Shown in pieces: positions 43,590 to 52,401 of a stretch of DNA of 64,000 nt. The stretch covers positions 372,001 through 436,000 of the forward strand of contig NZ_NPGA01000020.1 of the NCBI RefSeq assembly GCF_002259485.1. The letters run 5' to 3'. The DNA is from Rhodococcus sp. 14-1411-2a (GTDB lineage Bacteria > Actinomycetota > Actinomycetes > Mycobacteriales > Mycobacteriaceae). The notes beneath the pieces were generated by a model, which made no database searches, had not been told where the DNA came from, and was given only the letters and a program-made list of their open reading frames with translations. The position numbers and the translations under genes were made by a program. Positions within the stretch are counted from its first letter, which is position 1. Every line of letters starts with the position of its first letter.

Positions 43590-44018
43590 ATGAGTTCAGC
43601 AACCGACAACAATTCCGCCCCGGCCGTCCAGCTCACCGACGCACAGTGGCGCGAGAAGCTGACCCCCGAGGAGTATGCGGTGCTGCGGCAGGCAGGCACC
43701 GAACGCCCCGGCGTAGGCGAATACACCGACACCACCACCGAAGGTATCTACGAGTGCCGCGCCTGCGGAGCCGAATTGTTCCGCAGCACCGAGAAGTTCG
43801 AGTCGCACTGCGGCTGGCCGTCCTTCTTCGACCCGGCCGACAGCGACGCCGTCATCCTGAAGGAAGACACCACACTGGGAATGCGCCGCGTCGAGGTCGT
43901 CTGCCGCAGCTGCCACAGCCACCTCGGGCACGTCTTCGAGGGCGAGGGTTACCCCACCCCGACCGATCAGCGGTACTGCATCAACTCGATCTCGTTGACA
44001 CTCAAGCCTGCATCCTGA
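43590..44018 (+). CDS. msrB: Peptide methionine (R)-S-oxide reductase MsrB
   Basis: The 142-aa enzyme reduces methionine-R-sulfoxide in proteins. It has zinc cysteines CRAC and CRSC, the core GAELFRSTEKFESHCGWPSF, and the catalytic cysteine in RYCINSISL. ATG 43590 is preferred over GTG 43584; neither has a strong ribosome-binding site. A BisC-like molybdoenzyme, another sulfoxide reductase candidate, is encoded 1.5 kb downstream on the other strand. Confidence 0.96.
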   Translation: MSSATDNNSAPAVQLTDAQWREKLTPEEYAVLRQAGTERPGVGEYTDTTTEGIYECRACGAELFRSTEKFESHCGWPSFFDPADSDAVILKEDTTLGMRRVEVVCRSCHSHLGHVFEGEGYPTPTDQRYCINSISLTLKPAS

Positions 44019-44092
44019 TCGGACAGGACACTCGGATGTCGCCGCGCTGAACGCGCCACGAGCTACAGATTCGTCGAAATGGAGCCCAGACC

Positions 44093-44135
44093 GGTAAATT
44101 TACCTTTGATTACCTATGCATAAGGTAAATTTGCC
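44093..44135. promoter_or_regulatory. Twin palindromes over the pyruvyl-transferase promoter
   Basis: GGTAAATTTACC (perfect palindrome, 44093-44104) and GGTAAATTTGCC (one change, 44124-44135) are 31 bp apart centre to centre, three helical turns. The second covers TAAATT (44126-44131), a -10 box that ends seven bases before the ATG, so a dimeric regulator bound here would block a leaderless promoter. This is unusually AT-rich for the window. Confidence 0.65.
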
Positions 44136-44138
44136 GTC

Positions 44139-44951
44139 ATGGCCACTTCGATCAAAACATTCTGGTGGCGTCAGGTAAAACTCACCGGCGTCAGACCCAA
44201 TTTCGGCGACGAATTGACGCCCGAACTGGTGAAATCACTGTTCGGGCAGAAATGTTCCTGGCGTCGTGCGAAGCGAAGCGACATGATCGGAGCAGGTTCC
44301 ACTCTCGAAATGGTCCAGCTCATGCAGGCGCGGAAGGATCTCAAGGTCTGGGGTTCGGGATTCATGCTCAGCGAGACTGCCCACGAAAAAGACTTCAGCT
44401 GCCCCGACTTCGACTTCTACGCTGTGCGCGGGCATCTGTCATCGAATCGCATCAAGTCCGAGCGCAAGGTCGCGGTCGGGGACCCCGGGCTGTTGGCGAA
44501 CAGGGTCTATTCACGCTCCCCGCGGGTACCTGGACGAATCGGTCTCGTCTACCACTGGGTGCACAAGAAGGATCCCGTAGTGCTTGCGCTTGCGCGAGAA
44601 AAGAACGTGTCGTTGATCGACCCGTCCCGAAAGCCGGCCAAGGTCATCGCCGACATCACCGCATGTGACTTCGTGATGTCGACGAGTCTGCACGGCTTGA
44701 TCGTCGCTGACTCCTTCGGCATCCCCAATGCGTGGATAGAGCTGACGCAGGATATCGGCGGCAACGGATACAAATTCGACGACTACTACTCAGTTTTCGG
44801 CCGAGAAGCGGTTCAGCATTCGTCGGACCTCGCGCGCGATCACGACAAGATCGCGCAGCTTCGGAGCGAGTATCGACCGGTCCCGAATCTGACGGAAATC
44901 CAGGACAATCTGATTGCCGCTTTTCCCTTCGCGACGCGCTGTACGGCCTGA
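44139..44951 (+). CDS. Polysaccharide pyruvyl transferase family protein
   Basis: The 270-aa protein has the family landmarks NFGDELTPELVKSLFG, an internal WGSGFMLSE, and TSLHGLIVADSFGIPNAWIE. These enzymes transfer pyruvate from phosphoenolpyruvate to sugar residues of surface polysaccharides; here the acceptor is unknown. Base composition looks lower in GC than its neighbours. It interrupts the msrB-hem synteny and has its own operator region, so it may be acquired. Confidence 0.85.
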   Translation: MATSIKTFWWRQVKLTGVRPNFGDELTPELVKSLFGQKCSWRRAKRSDMIGAGSTLEMVQLMQARKDLKVWGSGFMLSETAHEKDFSCPDFDFYAVRGHLSSNRIKSERKVAVGDPGLLANRVYSRSPRVPGRIGLVYHWVHKKDPVVLALAREKNVSLIDPSRKPAKVIADITACDFVMSTSLHGLIVADSFGIPNAWIELTQDIGGNGYKFDDYYSVFGREAVQHSSDLARDHDKIAQLRSEYRPVPNLTEIQDNLIAAFPFATRCTA

Positions 44952-45025
44952 ATTCAGCAGACCGACAACGAAGCCGAACATCGCGCGCCGCGCTCGCTCA
45001 CCTTCGAGCGTCATACTACGACGGT

Positions 45026-45042
45026 GCATACTGTGAGTATGC
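45026..45042. promoter_or_regulatory. Perfect 17-bp palindrome over the MaoC start codon
   Basis: GCATACTGTGAGTATGC has 7-bp perfect arms around GTG. It spans the proposed ATG (45039-45041) and the alternative GTG (45033). It may be an operator or a small RNA hairpin that masks the start. The left half also reads CATACT, a possible -10, six bases before the ATG. Confidence 0.5.
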
Positions 45043-45497
45043 GCACTTTCACCTCACCAGAGCAGATCAAAGCAGCCGTCGGGGAAGACCTCGGCACCAG
45101 TGACTGGCTGCAGATCACCCAGGAACGGGTCAACACCTTCGCCGACGCCACGGGCGATCACCAGTGGATCCACGTCGACGTCGAGCGGGCGAAGAAGGAG
45201 AGCCCGTTCGGCGCACCCATCGCCCACGGATTTCTGAGCCTGTCCCTGGTATCGATGCTCAACTGGCAGATCTACACCATCGAGAACACCAAGCTCGGAA
45301 TCAACTACGGCTCCAACAAGGTTCGCTTCATCAACCCGGTGAAGGTGGGTGCTCACGTGCGCCTGCAGACCACCCTTGTCTCCGTCGAAGAGGTATCGGG
45401 CGGGGCGCTACAGATGGTGACGGCAGGAACGTTGCAGATCGAGGGCGAGGACAAGCCGGCGCTGGTCGCCGAGATCATCTCTCGGGTCGTGTTCTGA
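45039..45497 (+). CDS. MaoC-like (R)-specific enoyl-CoA hydratase
   Basis: The 152-aa hotdog protein carries the catalytic Asp-His pair in FADATGDHQWIHVDVERA and the GAPIAHGFLSLSLV helix of R-hydratase 2-type MaoC proteins, giving (R)-3-hydroxyacyl-CoA from enoyl-CoA. ATG 45039 gives the conserved MRTFTSPEQIK; GTG 45024 and 45033 are alternatives. Its last 23 bases overlap the 3' end of the convergent molybdoenzyme gene. Confidence 0.88.
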   Translation: MRTFTSPEQIKAAVGEDLGTSDWLQITQERVNTFADATGDHQWIHVDVERAKKESPFGAPIAHGFLSLSLVSMLNWQIYTIENTKLGINYGSNKVRFINPVKVGAHVRLQTTLVSVEEVSGGALQMVTAGTLQIEGEDKPALVAEIISRVVF

Positions 45498-47796
45498 CCT
45501 CGGACCGAGCAGGTGGATCGAACGCGGTGATCGGCGGCAACGGCTCGTCGTAGCGTTCGATCTCCACCAGTACGTGCTGGCCGGTGCAGCCGCGCGCGAG
45601 CGCCGACGAGCCCTCGTCCGCGGTGAGCACGTTCACGCTGCCGTGTACGCACATCGAATCGGGATCTGCCGGATCCAGTGGGTCGTACCAGGCCCCGGTG
45701 GACAACTGCACGACCGATTTCAGCATCGCGTCGTCGACAACCACACCGGCCAAGCACGAGCCACGGTCGTTGAACACCCGTACGACGTCGCCGTCCGACA
45801 CTCCCCTGGACCCGGCCGCCGACGAGTGCATTCTTATCGGCTCTCTACCCTCGATCTTCGAGTTACGGCTCACCGCACCGTGATCGAGCTGACTGTGCAG
45901 CCTGGTGCGCGGCTGGTTGGCGATCAGATGCAACGGGAACTGCTGCGCCCGGGGTCCACCGAGCCATTCCTGCGGCTCGAACCACATCGGATGCCCACGG
46001 CAGTCCTCGTAGTCGAACCCCGCCACGGTCGCCGAGAAGATCTCGATCTTTCCACTGGGGGTGCGCAGCGCGTTGCCCACCGGGTCGCGTCGAAAATCCT
46101 CGAAGAACGTCAGATCGTCCTCGGTCTTCATCCGAAACGAACCCTCGCGACGGAAATTGTCGTACTCCGGAGTATCGACGCCCCCGGCGCGCAGATATCC
46201 GCGCCACTGCTCGTACAGATGCTCGAGCCACTGTTGCGAGCTACGCCCCTCGGTGAACTGTTGCCCCACACCGAGTTTCGTAGCCAACTCCGCGAACGTG
46301 TCGTAGTCGTCGCGGGAGTCCGCGTACCGCGGGGCGGCCGGCTCCATCGCGACGAGCAAGGGATCGTTGCGTGTGCAGCTCAGATCCGATCGTTCCAACG
46401 ACGTCGTCGACGGGACGACGACGTCGGCGTGCTTGGCCATCGGTGTCCAATACGGGTCGTGCACAACGACGGTGTCGGGCCTACCGAGAGCGCGACGCAG
46501 CCGCCCCAGATCCTGGTGGTGGTGGAACGGATTTCCGCCGGCCCAATAGACGATCTTGATATCGGGATAGGTCAATCGCCTACCGTCGTAGTCGAATTCG
46601 GCACCGGGATTCAGCAGCATGTCCGAGACCGCGGCGACCGGAATCAGGTCGGGAACGGGATTGACACCCTGCGGCAAGGTCGGCAACGGATACGGAACCG
46701 GTGCCAGACCCGGCTCGTTCATCGACCCGTAGCCGTGCCCGAATCCCCCACCCGGAACGCCGATCCGGCCCAGCATCGCCGCGAGTGTCACGCCCATCCA
46801 CGGGGCCTGCTCACCGTGTCGCGTCCTCTGCAGTGACCAGGTGACCGTCACCATCGTGCGTTTCGACGCCATCTCCCGGGCAAGTTCCGCGATCAGGGCG
46901 GCCTCGACGCCGCAGATCGCCGACGCCCACTGCGGTGTCTTGGGAATTCCGTCCGTGATGCCGAGCAGATATCGCTCGAACTCGGGGTAGCCCTGGCAGT
47001 ACTTCTCCAGAAACTTTGTGTCGTGCAGCTTTTCGTCGGCGAGCACGTGAGCCAGAGCCAGCATCATCGCCACGTCGGTACCGGGCCGCGGGGCGATCCA
47101 GCGCGCGTCGCCGTTCATGTCGTTGCGGAGCGGACTCACGGTGACGATCTGCCCACCGCGGGCGCGCATCGCGTCGAGCGAATCGACGGTCGGATGATCC
47201 GACGTACCGCCGTGATTGATGCCGGTGTTCTTCACCGGAACTCCGCCGAACGCCACCAACAACTCGGTGTGGGCGGCGATCACGTTCCAGGAGGTGGAGC
47301 GCGAGAACATCTTCCAATGCGCACCGAGGACGTGCGGCATGATGACCCCGGTCGCTCCCAGTGAGTAGCTGTGGACCGATCGCGTGTAACCGCCGATGCA
47401 GTTGAGAAAGCGATGCACCTGACTCTGCGCGTGATGGAAGCGTCCGGCACTCGCCCACCCGTACGACCCGCCGTAGATGGCCTTGTTGCCGAATGCGTCG
47501 ACGACCCTGCGTAATTCGGCTGCCAGCAGATCGGTGAGCTCGTCCCACGAGACGTCGACGAACTCGTCACTGCCACGGGTGTCGGTCGGCCCCGGCCCGT
47601 GCTCGAGCCAGCCCCGGCGCACCGCCGGGGAGGTGACGCGCGATCGATGGGTCACCGACCCGACGAGGTTGCCCAACACCGGAGAAGGGTTGCTGTCGGT
47701 CACCTGGGGATGGATTGCGGTGACGTCACGTCCGTCCGACTCGGCGCGAAACATTCCCCAGTGGCCCATGTGCTGGACGCCGGCCACGCCAGTCAT
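45475..47796 (-). CDS. Molybdopterin-dependent oxidoreductase, BisC/TorA/DMSO-reductase type
   Basis: The 773-aa protein begins near GVQHMGHWGMF without an iron-sulfur cysteine motif. Ser145 in HSYSLGATGVIMPHVLG occupies the molybdenum-ligand place of the serine-type DMSO reductase group, and cofactor motifs VAFGGVPVKNTGINHGG, WAGGNPFHHHQDL and ANQPRTRLHSQLDHGAVS follow. There is no Tat signal, so it is likely cytoplasmic like biotin/methionine sulfoxide reductase BisC. It lies 13 bases after the HAD gene at the end of the heme operon. Confidence 0.88.
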   Translation of the reverse strand: MTGVAGVQHMGHWGMFRAESDGRDVTAIHPQVTDSNPSPVLGNLVGSVTHRSRVTSPAVRRGWLEHGPGPTDTRGSDEFVDVSWDELTDLLAAELRRVVDAFGNKAIYGGSYGWASAGRFHHAQSQVHRFLNCIGGYTRSVHSYSLGATGVIMPHVLGAHWKMFSRSTSWNVIAAHTELLVAFGGVPVKNTGINHGGTSDHPTVDSLDAMRARGGQIVTVSPLRNDMNGDARWIAPRPGTDVAMMLALAHVLADEKLHDTKFLEKYCQGYPEFERYLLGITDGIPKTPQWASAICGVEAALIAELAREMASKRTMVTVTWSLQRTRHGEQAPWMGVTLAAMLGRIGVPGGGFGHGYGSMNEPGLAPVPYPLPTLPQGVNPVPDLIPVAAVSDMLLNPGAEFDYDGRRLTYPDIKIVYWAGGNPFHHHQDLGRLRRALGRPDTVVVHDPYWTPMAKHADVVVPSTTSLERSDLSCTRNDPLLVAMEPAAPRYADSRDDYDTFAELATKLGVGQQFTEGRSSQQWLEHLYEQWRGYLRAGGVDTPEYDNFRREGSFRMKTEDDLTFFEDFRRDPVGNALRTPSGKIEIFSATVAGFDYEDCRGHPMWFEPQEWLGGPRAQQFPLHLIANQPRTRLHSQLDHGAVSRNSKIEGREPIRMHSSAAGSRGVSDGDVVRVFNDRGSCLAGVVVDDAMLKSVVQLSTGAWYDPLDPADPDSMCVHGSVNVLTADEGSSALARGCTGQHVLVEIERYDEPLPPITAFDPPARSEVRTRPER

Positions 47797-47809
47797 CGAA
47801 CCACCCCGG

Positions 47810-48514
47810 TCATCGAATTCCGAACTCGCGCAGCGCCTTCAGTAGTGCATCGGGGCGCTGCGACGTCGGCACCGGATCGACGAGAGCGAAGTGGCATCCG
47901 ATCTCTCGTGCCGCACCGTCGGCCTCGTCACTGTCGCCCACCATCAGCGTCACCGCGGGGTCCACACCCAACGCCGTCACTGCGTGCCGGAAGATCTCGG
48001 GCTGCGGCTTGACGTGACCGACCTCGAACGAGAGCACGAATTCGTCGACGAACCTGTCGAGACCGCGATCGACGAACGCGGGACGGATGTCGAATGCGAT
48101 GTTGCTCAGGACCCCGGTCCGAATCGATTCGGCAGCGAGCTTTTTCAGCACTGCTTCTGTATCCGGGTACGGCGTCCAAGAATCTGCGTCGATCACGCGA
48201 CCGTAGACGGATTGTGCGTGCGCCGGATCGGTGACACCGGACTGCGCGAGCACATGCAGATAGGCCTGCCGGTGCAGGGCCGGATCGAGGTCTCGGTTTC
48301 GCCACGCATGACGCGTCGCATCGTCGAACTCGACCGTCTCCCCCACCGGTGCCGTCATACGGCGCATCAGTTCCGCGGCTCCCGCACCGTCGACGGGGGT
48401 GCCGTCGGCGTCGTGGATCCCGTCGAACCACGAGGGGTGCTCCTCGAGCCTGAACAACGTGCCCGAGAAGTCGAACAGAACGGCCTCGATCGCGGGTGCG
48501 CCTGTCGTCGTCAC
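47810..48514 (-). CDS. HAD-family hydrolase
   Basis: The 234-aa protein has motif I LFDFSGTLF, with the nucleophile Asp kept but the usual second Asp replaced by Ser. Motif II is TGVLSN, motif III VGHVKPQPEIFRHA and motif IV MVGDSDEADGAAREIG. The phosphatase substrate is unknown, and the Ser may reduce phosphatase activity. GTG 48514 overlaps the hemQ stop as GTGA, placing it in the heme operon. Confidence 0.88.
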   Translation of the reverse strand: MTTTGAPAIEAVLFDFSGTLFRLEEHPSWFDGIHDADGTPVDGAGAAELMRRMTAPVGETVEFDDATRHAWRNRDLDPALHRQAYLHVLAQSGVTDPAHAQSVYGRVIDADSWTPYPDTEAVLKKLAAESIRTGVLSNIAFDIRPAFVDRGLDRFVDEFVLSFEVGHVKPQPEIFRHAVTALGVDPAVTLMVGDSDEADGAAREIGCHFALVDPVPTSQRPDALLKALREFGIR

Positions 48515-49206
48515 GGCAGGGATTCGACGAGCGCGTCCACCTCGACCCGAGGGCCGGTGAAGAACGGGGTCTCCTCGCGCACGTGTCGCCTCGCCTCGGT
48601 GGCCCGCAGGTCGCGCATCAGGTCCACGATGCGATCGAGTTCGGGAGCTTCGAAGGCCAGGATCCACTCGTAGTCGCCGAGTGCGAACGACGGCACGGTG
48701 TTCGCCCGCACGTCCTTGTAGTCGCGTGCGGCCTTGCCGTGATCGGCGAGCATCGTGCGACGCTCGTCGTCGGGCAGCAGGTACCAATCGATCGAACGGA
48801 CGAACGGGTAGACGCAGATGTACGCGCCCGGATCCTCGCCGGCGATGAAGGCCGGGACATGGCTCTTGTTGAATTCGGCGGGGCGATGCAGCGCGGTGTT
48901 GCTCCACACCGGAGTACTCGCCTTGCCCAGCGCGGTCGTGCGACGGAAATCGGAGTACGTCGCCTGGAGGTCCTCGATACGCTCGGCGTGCGTCCACACC
49001 ATGAAGTCGGCGTCGGCGCGCATACCGGCGATGTCGTACACCCCGCGCACCGCGACACCCTTGTCTTCACGACTTTCGAAGAACACCTTCGCTTCCTTGG
49101 CGGCCGCGGCCCGATCCTCGCCGAGAACACCGGGCGTGACCTTGTAGACCGAGAACATCAAGTAGCGAAGAGTCGAGTTGAGCGCTGAGTAATCGAGGCG
49201 TGCCAT
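48511..49206 (-). CDS. hemQ: Coproheme decarboxylase HemQ
   Basis: The 231-aa chlorite-dismutase-fold protein converts coproheme III to heme b, the last step of the coproporphyrin-dependent route of Gram-positive bacteria. It shows LRYLMFSVYKVTPG, the tyrosine-containing ICVYPFVRSIDWYLLP and the heme-ligand histidine in MLADHGKAARDY. ATG 49206 starts four bases after the hemY stop. Likely orthologue of Rv2676c. Confidence 0.95.
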   Translation of the reverse strand: MARLDYSALNSTLRYLMFSVYKVTPGVLGEDRAAAAKEAKVFFESREDKGVAVRGVYDIAGMRADADFMVWTHAERIEDLQATYSDFRRTTALGKASTPVWSNTALHRPAEFNKSHVPAFIAGEDPGAYICVYPFVRSIDWYLLPDDERRTMLADHGKAARDYKDVRANTVPSFALGDYEWILAFEAPELDRIVDLMRDLRATEARRHVREETPFFTGPRVEVDALVESLP

Positions 49207-49210
49207 GGCC

Positions 49211-50566
49211 CTATCGTGCCACTTCGACCAGACGGGCGGCAGCGGTGGTGGCGGACGCAATACACGCGGGCACCCCCACACCGCGCTGCCAGGCACCGGT
49301 GACCTCGAGACCGGGTAAGTCGGCGACTCCTGCCTCGATGGCGGCGACGCGATCGAGGTGCCCCGGCGCGTACTGCGGTAGGCCTCCCGGCCAGCGCTGC
49401 ACGGTCGCAGCGATCGGCTGCGCATCGATGTTCGCCACCGTCGCGAGATCCGCGAGTGCGATCTGGATCGACTCCGCGTCGGATCGGTCCGACGCCGTCG
49501 TGTCACCGAAGCGGCCGAGCGAGGCCCGCAGCAGTACCGCGTCACGCTCGGCCAGGTGCGGCCACTTGCGGCTCGACAGGGTGAATGCCTTCACGTCCAA
49601 GCCCGCGTCGGTGGCCACCAGGATTCCCGAATTCTGCGGAAGTTCGGTCGTCTTGGGAAAAGCGAGCGCGACGACGACCGAGGATGCGAGATCGATGTTC
49701 CGCGCGGCCTGCGACGCCGCGGGCACCACCTCGGCGATGAGCCGGCCGAGAATCGGCGCAGGGACCGCCAGCACCACGCCGTCGACGCGTCCGACTCCTT
49801 CGACGAACCATCCGCCGGACTCGCGGCGGATCTCACCGACGCCTGCACCGACCACCGTCCGGGCATCGGTCGCAGCGACGAGGGCATCGAGCAACACCGC
49901 GTAACCGTCGCGCAGCCCGCCGAACACTGGCCCCGGCGACGGGGTGGGCAGCGCTGCCAGCACTGCCTCGGTCAGGTTGGCTGCTCCACCGTCCAACGCG
50001 GCAGCCAACGTGGGCAGTGCCGCACGGATGCCGATCGAGCTCGACGAACCGGAGTACACGCCGCCGAGCAGCGGATCGACCGAACGGCTGACCACCTGGG
50101 AGCCGAACCTGGTGCCCACGAGATCGGCCACACCGACGTCCGAACCCGCGGTCCAGGCGAAGGGCCGAGAGGTCTCGGTCTCGATGAGGTGCAGGTCCTC
50201 GGGGTCCACCAGATCCCGTACCGAATCGGCGGACGACGGGATGCCCATCAGAGTGCCGACCGGGAGCGCGTGAGTTCGACCGCCGGAATAGACGAGCGGA
50301 CGGACCGGCGCCGGGTAGACCAGCTGATCCGACAGACCGAGCTCGGCCAGCAGTGCCGGCACTTCGGGACGTCGACCGATGAAAGCCTCCGCACCGACGT
50401 CGAGCGAGTCCGCGCCGACCGCGGTGGTGCGCAGCGTGCCGCCGAGACGCGACGACGCCTCGACGACAGTGATCTCGGCACCCGGCCCGCAGGACTGTCG
50501 AAGGCGATACGCCGCGACGAGGCCGGAGATTCCGCCGCCGACCACGGCGTACCGCCGAACCGTCAC
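49211..50566 (-). CDS. hemY: Coproporphyrinogen III oxidase (HemY type)
   Basis: The 451-aa FAD enzyme has the dinucleotide-binding VVGGGISGLVAAYRL at the N-terminus and the C-terminal PQYAPGHLDRVAAIEAGV and GLEVTGAWQRGVGVPACI. In this branch it oxidises coproporphyrinogen III to coproporphyrin III, feeding HemH and HemQ; it is often labelled hemG/protoporphyrinogen oxidase. GTG 50566 overlaps the hemE stop as GTGA. Confidence 0.95.
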   Translation of the reverse strand: MTVRRYAVVGGGISGLVAAYRLRQSCGPGAEITVVEASSRLGGTLRTTAVGADSLDVGAEAFIGRRPEVPALLAELGLSDQLVYPAPVRPLVYSGGRTHALPVGTLMGIPSSADSVRDLVDPEDLHLIETETSRPFAWTAGSDVGVADLVGTRFGSQVVSRSVDPLLGGVYSGSSSSIGIRAALPTLAAALDGGAANLTEAVLAALPTPSPGPVFGGLRDGYAVLLDALVAATDARTVVGAGVGEIRRESGGWFVEGVGRVDGVVLAVPAPILGRLIAEVVPAASQAARNIDLASSVVVALAFPKTTELPQNSGILVATDAGLDVKAFTLSSRKWPHLAERDAVLLRASLGRFGDTTASDRSDAESIQIALADLATVANIDAQPIAATVQRWPGGLPQYAPGHLDRVAAIEAGVADLPGLEVTGAWQRGVGVPACIASATTAAARLVEVAR

Positions 50567-51636
50567 AACGAATGCACCAGCGAGACCACCCGGGTCAGAA
50601 TCTCCGGATCGGTGTCGGGGAGCACTCCGTGGCCCAGGTTGAACACATGTCCGCGGGCACCGGCCGCCAGCGCGCGATCCGCCTCGGCGGTGATGCGTCG
50701 AGCCTCTGCCTCGACCGCATCCCAGCCGGCGAACAGCACCGCCGGGTCGAGATTTCCCTGCAGCACCTTGCCGCCGCCTACGCGATGCACGGCGTCGTCG
50801 AGTGGGATTCGCCAGTCGACACCGACGACGTCGGCACCGGCTTCACCCATCGCCCCGAGCAGTTCGCCGGTTCCGACGCCGAAGTGGATCTTGGGTACAC
50901 CGGCCGAGGACACGGCGTCGAACACGCGCGTCGAGTGCGGCAGCACGTACTCGCGGTAGTCGGCGAGGGACAGCGCACCCGCCCAGGAGTCGAACACCTG
51001 CACTGCGTCGACGCCTGCGGCGAGCTGAGCCTGCAGGAAGGTGATCGTCGTGGTGGCCAGTGCGTCGAGCAGGGCGTGCCAGGTCGCCGGATCGGACCGC
51101 ATGAGCGCCTTGGTCTTCTCGTGATTACGACTCGGGCCGCCCTCGACCAGATACGACGCGAGGGTGAACGGTGCGCCTGCGAAACCGATGAGCGGTGTAC
51201 CGGCGAGCTCACGGGTGAGGATCCGCACCGCGTCGGCCACCGGCTCCACCTGATCCGAAGTCAGGATCGGCAGTGCGGCCACATCGGCAGCCGACCGCAC
51301 CGGCTGCGCGACGACCGGTCCGGTGCCTGCGACGATGTCGAGATCGATACCGGCAGCCTTGAGCGGAACGACGATGTCCGAGAAGAGAATTGCCGCGTCC
51401 ACGTCGTGCCGACGGACAGGTTGCAGAGTAATCTCGGCCACGAGATCGGGTCGGAAGCACGAGTCCAACATGCCGATGCCGGCGCGAATCTTGCGGTACT
51501 CCGGGAGCGATCTACCGGCCTGGCGCATGAACCACACCGGCCGACGCGAGGGAGCTCGACCTGCGATCGCGGCCAGGAACGGCGCGTCCGGGAGTTCTCG
51601 ACGGGCGGGGGCTGTGGCGTGCGGTTCGGCGTTCAT
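50563..51636 (-). CDS. hemE: Uroporphyrinogen decarboxylase
   Basis: The 357-aa TIM-barrel enzyme decarboxylates uroporphyrinogen III to coproporphyrinogen III. It has the signature PVWFMRQAGRSLPEYRKIR and AILFSDIVVPLKAAG, and the catalytic-site segments GFAGAPFTLASYLVEGG and VFDSWAGALS. ATG 51636 is chosen among paired ATGs (51639/51636). It heads the operon hemE-hemY-hemQ-HAD-molybdoenzyme. Confidence 0.97.
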   Translation of the reverse strand: MNAEPHATAPARRELPDAPFLAAIAGRAPSRRPVWFMRQAGRSLPEYRKIRAGIGMLDSCFRPDLVAEITLQPVRRHDVDAAILFSDIVVPLKAAGIDLDIVAGTGPVVAQPVRSAADVAALPILTSDQVEPVADAVRILTRELAGTPLIGFAGAPFTLASYLVEGGPSRNHEKTKALMRSDPATWHALLDALATTTITFLQAQLAAGVDAVQVFDSWAGALSLADYREYVLPHSTRVFDAVSSAGVPKIHFGVGTGELLGAMGEAGADVVGVDWRIPLDDAVHRVGGGKVLQGNLDPAVLFAGWDAVEAEARRITAEADRALAAGARGHVFNLGHGVLPDTDPEILTRVVSLVHSL

Positions 51637-51747
51637 CATGTTCCATGCTGCCACGCGCGAGGAAAGCTCCTGCCACCAAGGGCGACACACCGACTTCGGT
51701 TGCATCACGGCCCGGCGCGCCTCCGCGTCCAGGCAACGTGACGCGTC

Positions 51748-51753
51748 TAACGT
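51748..51753 (+). promoter_or_regulatory. Predicted leaderless -10 box of the DUF3000 gene
   Basis: TAACGT (TANNNT) ends eight bases before GTG 51762, which has no clear ribosome-binding site. The region is also the divergent promoter gap with hemE. Confidence 0.45.
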
Positions 51754-51761
51754 CCGGTGAC

Positions 51762-52361
51762 GTGACCGAACCCCAATCCACCGCCGAACCTGCGCCGTTC
51801 CGCGCCGCCATCGACGCGATGCATCGGGCTCAGGTACACCCGGCGATCGAAATCGGTCCGATCCGGCCGCCGCAGCGTCTCGCCCCCTACAGTTACGCGA
51901 TCGGGGCCGAGGTCAAGCATCCGGAATCCGACCGGATCGACGAACAGAGCGACGGCGACGCCTTCGGCCGCCTGATCCTGCTGTACGACCCCGACGGTGC
52001 CGAGGCCTGGAACGGCACCCTCCGATTGGTCGCGTACATCCAAGCGGACGTGGACGAATCCCTCGCCGACGATCCTCTGCTCCCCGAGGTCGGCTGGAGT
52101 TGGCTGGTCGACGCGCTGGAGTCGCGCTCGGAGCCGCTCAACGCACTCGGCGGTACGGTCACCTCGACCAGCTCGGTGCGCTACGGCGACATCGCCGGGC
52201 CACCCAAGGCCCACCAGCTCGAACTACGCGCCTCGTGGACGGCCACGTCCGAGGACCTCTCGACGCACGTCGAGGCGTTCTGCGAGGTGCTCGCCTACGC
52301 CGCCGGTTTGCCGCCCGCGGGCATCACCACCCTCGGCCAGCGCAGTTCCAGCCGGACATAG
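51762..52361 (+). CDS. DUF3000 family protein
   Basis: The 199-aa protein (VTEPQSTAEPAPFRAAIDAM start) has the actinobacteria-restricted DUF3000 layout: IRPPQRLAPYSYAIGAEV, LILLYDPDGAEAWNGTLRLV, LPEVGWSWLVDAL and a C-terminal SEDLSTHVEAFCEVLAYAAG. The function is unknown. It is always found beside ribonuclease D in relatives (Rv2680-Rv2681), which suggests a linked role in RNA metabolism (inference). Confidence 0.87.
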   Translation: MTEPQSTAEPAPFRAAIDAMHRAQVHPAIEIGPIRPPQRLAPYSYAIGAEVKHPESDRIDEQSDGDAFGRLILLYDPDGAEAWNGTLRLVAYIQADVDESLADDPLLPEVGWSWLVDALESRSEPLNALGGTVTSTSSVRYGDIAGPPKAHQLELRASWTATSEDLSTHVEAFCEVLAYAAGLPPAGITTLGQRSSSRT

Positions 52362-52387
52362 TGGGCGGTCCTTCCACCCGCAGGGCT

Positions 52388-52393
52388 TAGAGT
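52388..52393 (+). promoter_or_regulatory. Predicted leaderless -10 box of rnd
   Basis: TAGAGT (TANNNT) ends eight bases before ATG 52402, with no ribosome-binding site between, in the 40-base gap after the DUF3000 gene. Confidence 0.45.
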
Positions 52394-52401
52394 CACATCT
52401 C

